DNA from: an uncultured Alistipes sp.
GTDB taxonomy: Bacteria; Bacteroidota; Bacteroidia; Bacteroidales; Rikenellaceae
Length of the DNA stretch: 7,662 bases
Assembly: GCA_900552955.1 (NCBI GenBank)
Contig: USBO01000083.1
Location: forward strand, 1-7,662
Reading direction: 5' to 3'
Part shown: in pieces, positions 6,415 to 7,662 of the stretch
Layout of the letters: every line of letters starts with the position of its first letter
Position numbering within the stretch: the stretch's first letter is position 1
Made by a program: the position numbers and the translations under genes
Notes under the pieces: model-generated
What the model was told of the DNA's origin: nothing
Databases searched by the model: none
Seen by the model: the letters and a program-made list of their open reading frames with translations, nothing else

Positions 6415-7194
6415 ATGATTAGCAAGTTAGCCTACGTCCATCCCGATGCTCAGATCGGGGCGAACGTGACCATCGAACCCTTCGCCTACGTGGCGGGCGA
6501 CGTCCGCATCGGCGACGACTGCTGGATCGGCCCGGGGGCCGTCATCAACGACGGTGCGCGCATCGGCAAGGGGTGCAAAATCCATACGGGCGCTTCGATC
6601 GCCTGCCTGCCGCAGGATCTGAAGTTCAAGGGCGAGTACTCGACCGCCGAGATCGGCGACTACAACGACATCCGCGAGTGCGTGACCATCGCCCGCGGTA
6701 CGGCATCGCGCGGCAAGACGGTCGTGGGGAGCCACAACCTGCTGATGGCTTACGTGCATATCGCTCACGACGACGTGGTGGGCAGCCATTGCGTCATCGC
6801 CAACCGCGTATCGCTCGCGGGCGAGGTCGAGGTGGGCGACTGGGCCGTCATCGGCGGCCATGCGGCCGTGCACGAGTGGGTGCGCTTCGGCGAGCATACA
6901 ATGATCCAGGGCGGAGCCCTGGTCGGGCAGGATGTGCCGCCCTTCATCACCGTGACCAACGAGAACCAGTTCGCCGGCATCAACCGCATCGGCATGAGCC
7001 GCCGCGGCTTCACCCAGGAGCAGATCGACATCATCCACAATGCGGCCCGCATTCTGTTCCAGAGCGGCCTCAACTTCATGAACGGCTGCGACGAGGTGGA
7101 GCGCAAGGTCGCTCAGTCGCCCGAGCGCGACCGCATGGTGAAGTTCATCCGCGAATCCAAACGCGGCGTGAGCAAGCAGTACGGCGCCAGGTAG
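6415..7194 (+). CDS. lpxA: UDP-N-acetylglucosamine O-acyltransferase (LpxA)
   Basis: This cytoplasmic enzyme transfers a 3-hydroxyacyl chain from acyl carrier protein to the 3-OH of UDP-GlcNAc, the first step of lipid A synthesis. The 259 residues match the usual length of ~255-265. The N-terminal ~185 residues are hexapeptide repeats forming a left-handed beta helix (VHPDAQIGANVTIEPFAYV, IGDDCWIGPGAVI, and so on). LPQDLKFKGE (65-74), the IRECVTIARGT block (86-96) and YVHIAHD (113-119) are LpxA signatures; His118 corresponds to the catalytic His125 of the E. coli enzyme. Residues ~190-259 are the alpha-helical C-terminal domain (GINRIGMSRRGFTQEQI). The ATG at 6415 begins 55 bp after lpxC-fabZ, and a strong terminator follows. 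Its product feeds LpxC directly. lpxD, often just upstream of lpxC in Bacteroidetes, is not next to these genes here. Confidence 0.97.
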   Translation: MISKLAYVHPDAQIGANVTIEPFAYVAGDVRIGDDCWIGPGAVINDGARIGKGCKIHTGASIACLPQDLKFKGEYSTAEIGDYNDIRECVTIARGTASRGKTVVGSHNLLMAYVHIAHDDVVGSHCVIANRVSLAGEVEVGDWAVIGGHAAVHEWVRFGEHTMIQGGALVGQDVPPFITVTNENQFAGINRIGMSRRGFTQEQIDIIHNAARILFQSGLNFMNGCDEVERKVAQSPERDRMVKFIRESKRGVSKQYGAR

Positions 7195-7210
7195 ACGGTG
7201 CGCATTCGCT

Positions 7211-7257
7211 ACGTCATCACGGGCACGAACGTCGGTTTGTGCCCGTGATGACGTTTT
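7211..7257 (+). terminator. Strong intrinsic terminator of the lpxC-fabZ-lpxA operon
   Basis: ACGTCATCACGGGCAC (7211-7226) pairs perfectly with GTGCCCGTGATGACGT (7239-7254). The stem continues inward through a G-U pair and three more pairs (7227-7230 with 7235-7238) to a GTCG loop, for 20 pairs in all, and is followed by TTTTGTT. It starts 16 bp after the lpxA stop codon. Confidence 0.9.
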
Positions 7258-7282
7258 GTTCGTGCGAGCGTCACTCTGAAGC

Positions 7283-7310
7283 GGCGGCGGACTTCCGCCC
7301 GAACTTTTTG
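7283..7310. repeat. Tail of a partial intergenic repeat unit (copy 0)
   Basis: GGCGGACTTCCGCCCGAA, a 5-bp hairpin stem with an ACTT loop at 7286-7299, sits just before the first CAATAAAATATTGTA. It corresponds to GCGGGCTTCTACCCGAA (7387-7403) just before the second head. The hairpin is kept although several stem bases differ. The upstream portion of this unit is not recognisable. Confidence 0.5.
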
Positions 7311-7409
7311 CAATAAAATATTGTAAACCGATTCGGGGGCGGGCGAGTGGGAGAGAGCGGGATGCTGCCTGCGTAGGAACGCGATAGCGGGCTTCTACCC
7401 GAATGTGTA
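7311..7409. repeat. Intergenic repeat unit 1, 99 bp, AT-rich head and GC-rich body
   Basis: The head CAATAAAATATTGTA (7311-7325) is itself a dyad (CAATA-AAA-TATTG). The body contains GCGGGATGCTGCCTGCG (7357-7373) and ACGCGATAGCGGGC (7379-7392), which match unit 2 at about 37 of 42 positions over 7351-7392, and ends in a short hairpin. The frames open across it contain no recognisable protein, and the same sequence reads as a repeated peptide in a minus-strand frame, so I treat it as non-coding. No TAnnTTTG lies at promoter distance from the head. Confidence 0.75.
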
Positions 7410-7487
7410 CAATGAAATATTGTATTTCGGCTGGTGGCAAGGGAGAGGGAGAGCGGGATGCAGCCTGCGGAAGAACGCGGTAGCGGG
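7410..7487. repeat. Intergenic repeat unit 2, conserved portion
   Basis: The head CAATGAAATATTGTA (7410-7424) is followed by TTTCGGCTGGTGGCAAGG and the body GCGGGATGCAGCCTGCGG (7453-7470) through AACGCGGTAGCGGGC (7473-7487). Similarity to unit 1 stops near 7487. The next head is 228 bp after this one rather than 99, so about 129 bp of extra sequence follows. Confidence 0.75.
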
Positions 7488-7637
7488 CCACAGTGTGCCT
7501 CTGAACTCTGTTTGCGATCGTTCGGCATCGCGCCGCGATGCCGGCAGTCTGCCGTCGCCCTACGCGGCGGACTGCAACTCGCGGTGCTCGTGCACGTCGC
7601 GCCGCCGTCGGCGAACCGCACCCCTCCACAATGCGTG
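7488..7637. repeat. Palindrome-rich non-coding insert between repeat units 2 and 3
   Basis: CGGCATCGC (7523-7531), loop GCC, GCGATGCCG (7535-7543) is a perfect 9-bp stem. It overlaps a second dyad, CGGCA (7542-7546) with TGCCG (7550-7554). GCAGTC (7544-7549) can instead pair with GACTGC (7570-7575), and GTGC (7584-7587) with GCAC (7592-7595). I see no gene, promoter or tRNA. It resembles REP-type palindromic DNA in general character only; no known family is recognised. Confidence 0.55.
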
Positions 7638-7662
7638 CAATAAAATATTGTATATCGGCTGG
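7638..7662. repeat. Intergenic repeat unit 3, truncated by the window edge
   Basis: CAATAAAATATTGTA (7638-7652) followed by TATCGGCTGG repeats the start of unit 2 (TTTCGGCTGG) with one mismatch in those ten bases. The rest lies beyond the window, so the array contains at least three heads. Confidence 0.7.

Noticed and set aside
4971..6425. A 484-codon minus-strand frame opposite lpxC-fabZ
   Set aside because: Antisense shadow; no domain in the translation, whereas the plus strand has intact catalytic motifs for both enzymes.
6427..7629. A 400-codon minus-strand frame opposite lpxA and through the repeats
   Set aside because: Shadow of lpxA. Its first ~120 codons translate the intergenic repeat units, giving a repeated peptide (QAASRS...QYFI), which reflects DNA repetition rather than a protein.
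7311..7662. A CRISPR array, because of regularly placed AT-rich 15-bp motifs
   Set aside because: The sequences between the motifs are related to each other rather than unique, spacing is 99 and 228 bp, and no cas gene is present.

Overview
The window looks like chromosomal DNA from a high-GC member of the Bacteroidales, probably Alistipes-like (Rikenellaceae); the genus is an inference. Four things support the order: a fused lpxC-fabZ gene followed by lpxA, secreted GH2 and GH78 glycosidases side by side, promoters of the Bacteroidetes type (TTTG / TAnnTTTG), and the near absence of strong Shine-Dalgarno sites. The coding DNA is GC-rich. Two non-coding stretches, near 3300-3550 and 4890-4967, are clearly AT-rich.

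Layout. Positions 1-270 hold the C-terminal end of a GH2 glycosidase, followed by a hairpin with a UUCG loop. Positions 426-3215 encode a secreted GH78 alpha-L-rhamnosidase, followed by a strong intrinsic terminator. A textbook Bacteroidetes promoter at 3327-3357 then opens a roughly 190-nt leader that can fold into a long rod, an alternative 12-bp stem and a terminator-like stem. The leader precedes a small basic protein of unknown function (3556-3927). A TonB-C-terminal-domain membrane protein (4884 down to 4084) lies on the minus strand and converges on it. Divergent from that gene, lpxC-fabZ (4968-6359) and lpxA (6415-7194) form a short operon closed by a 20-bp terminator hairpin. The last ~390 bases carry no gene. 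They hold copies of an intergenic repeat headed by CAATAAAATATTGTA, one of which contains extra palindromic DNA; the array continues past the window edge.

How the genes work together. GH2 and GH78 probably belong to one glycan-degradation locus acting on rhamnose-containing plant polysaccharide or glycoside, with GH78 removing terminal alpha-L-rhamnose. LpxA and LpxC perform the first two steps of lipid A synthesis. FabZ makes the unsaturated intermediate of fatty-acid elongation, so the fused enzyme ties acyl-chain supply to lipid A commitment. The TonB-like protein is an envelope protein and may be linked to these functions only by position. The part I would look at first is the leader RNA and its orphan gene at 3318-3927; the terminal repeat array is second.
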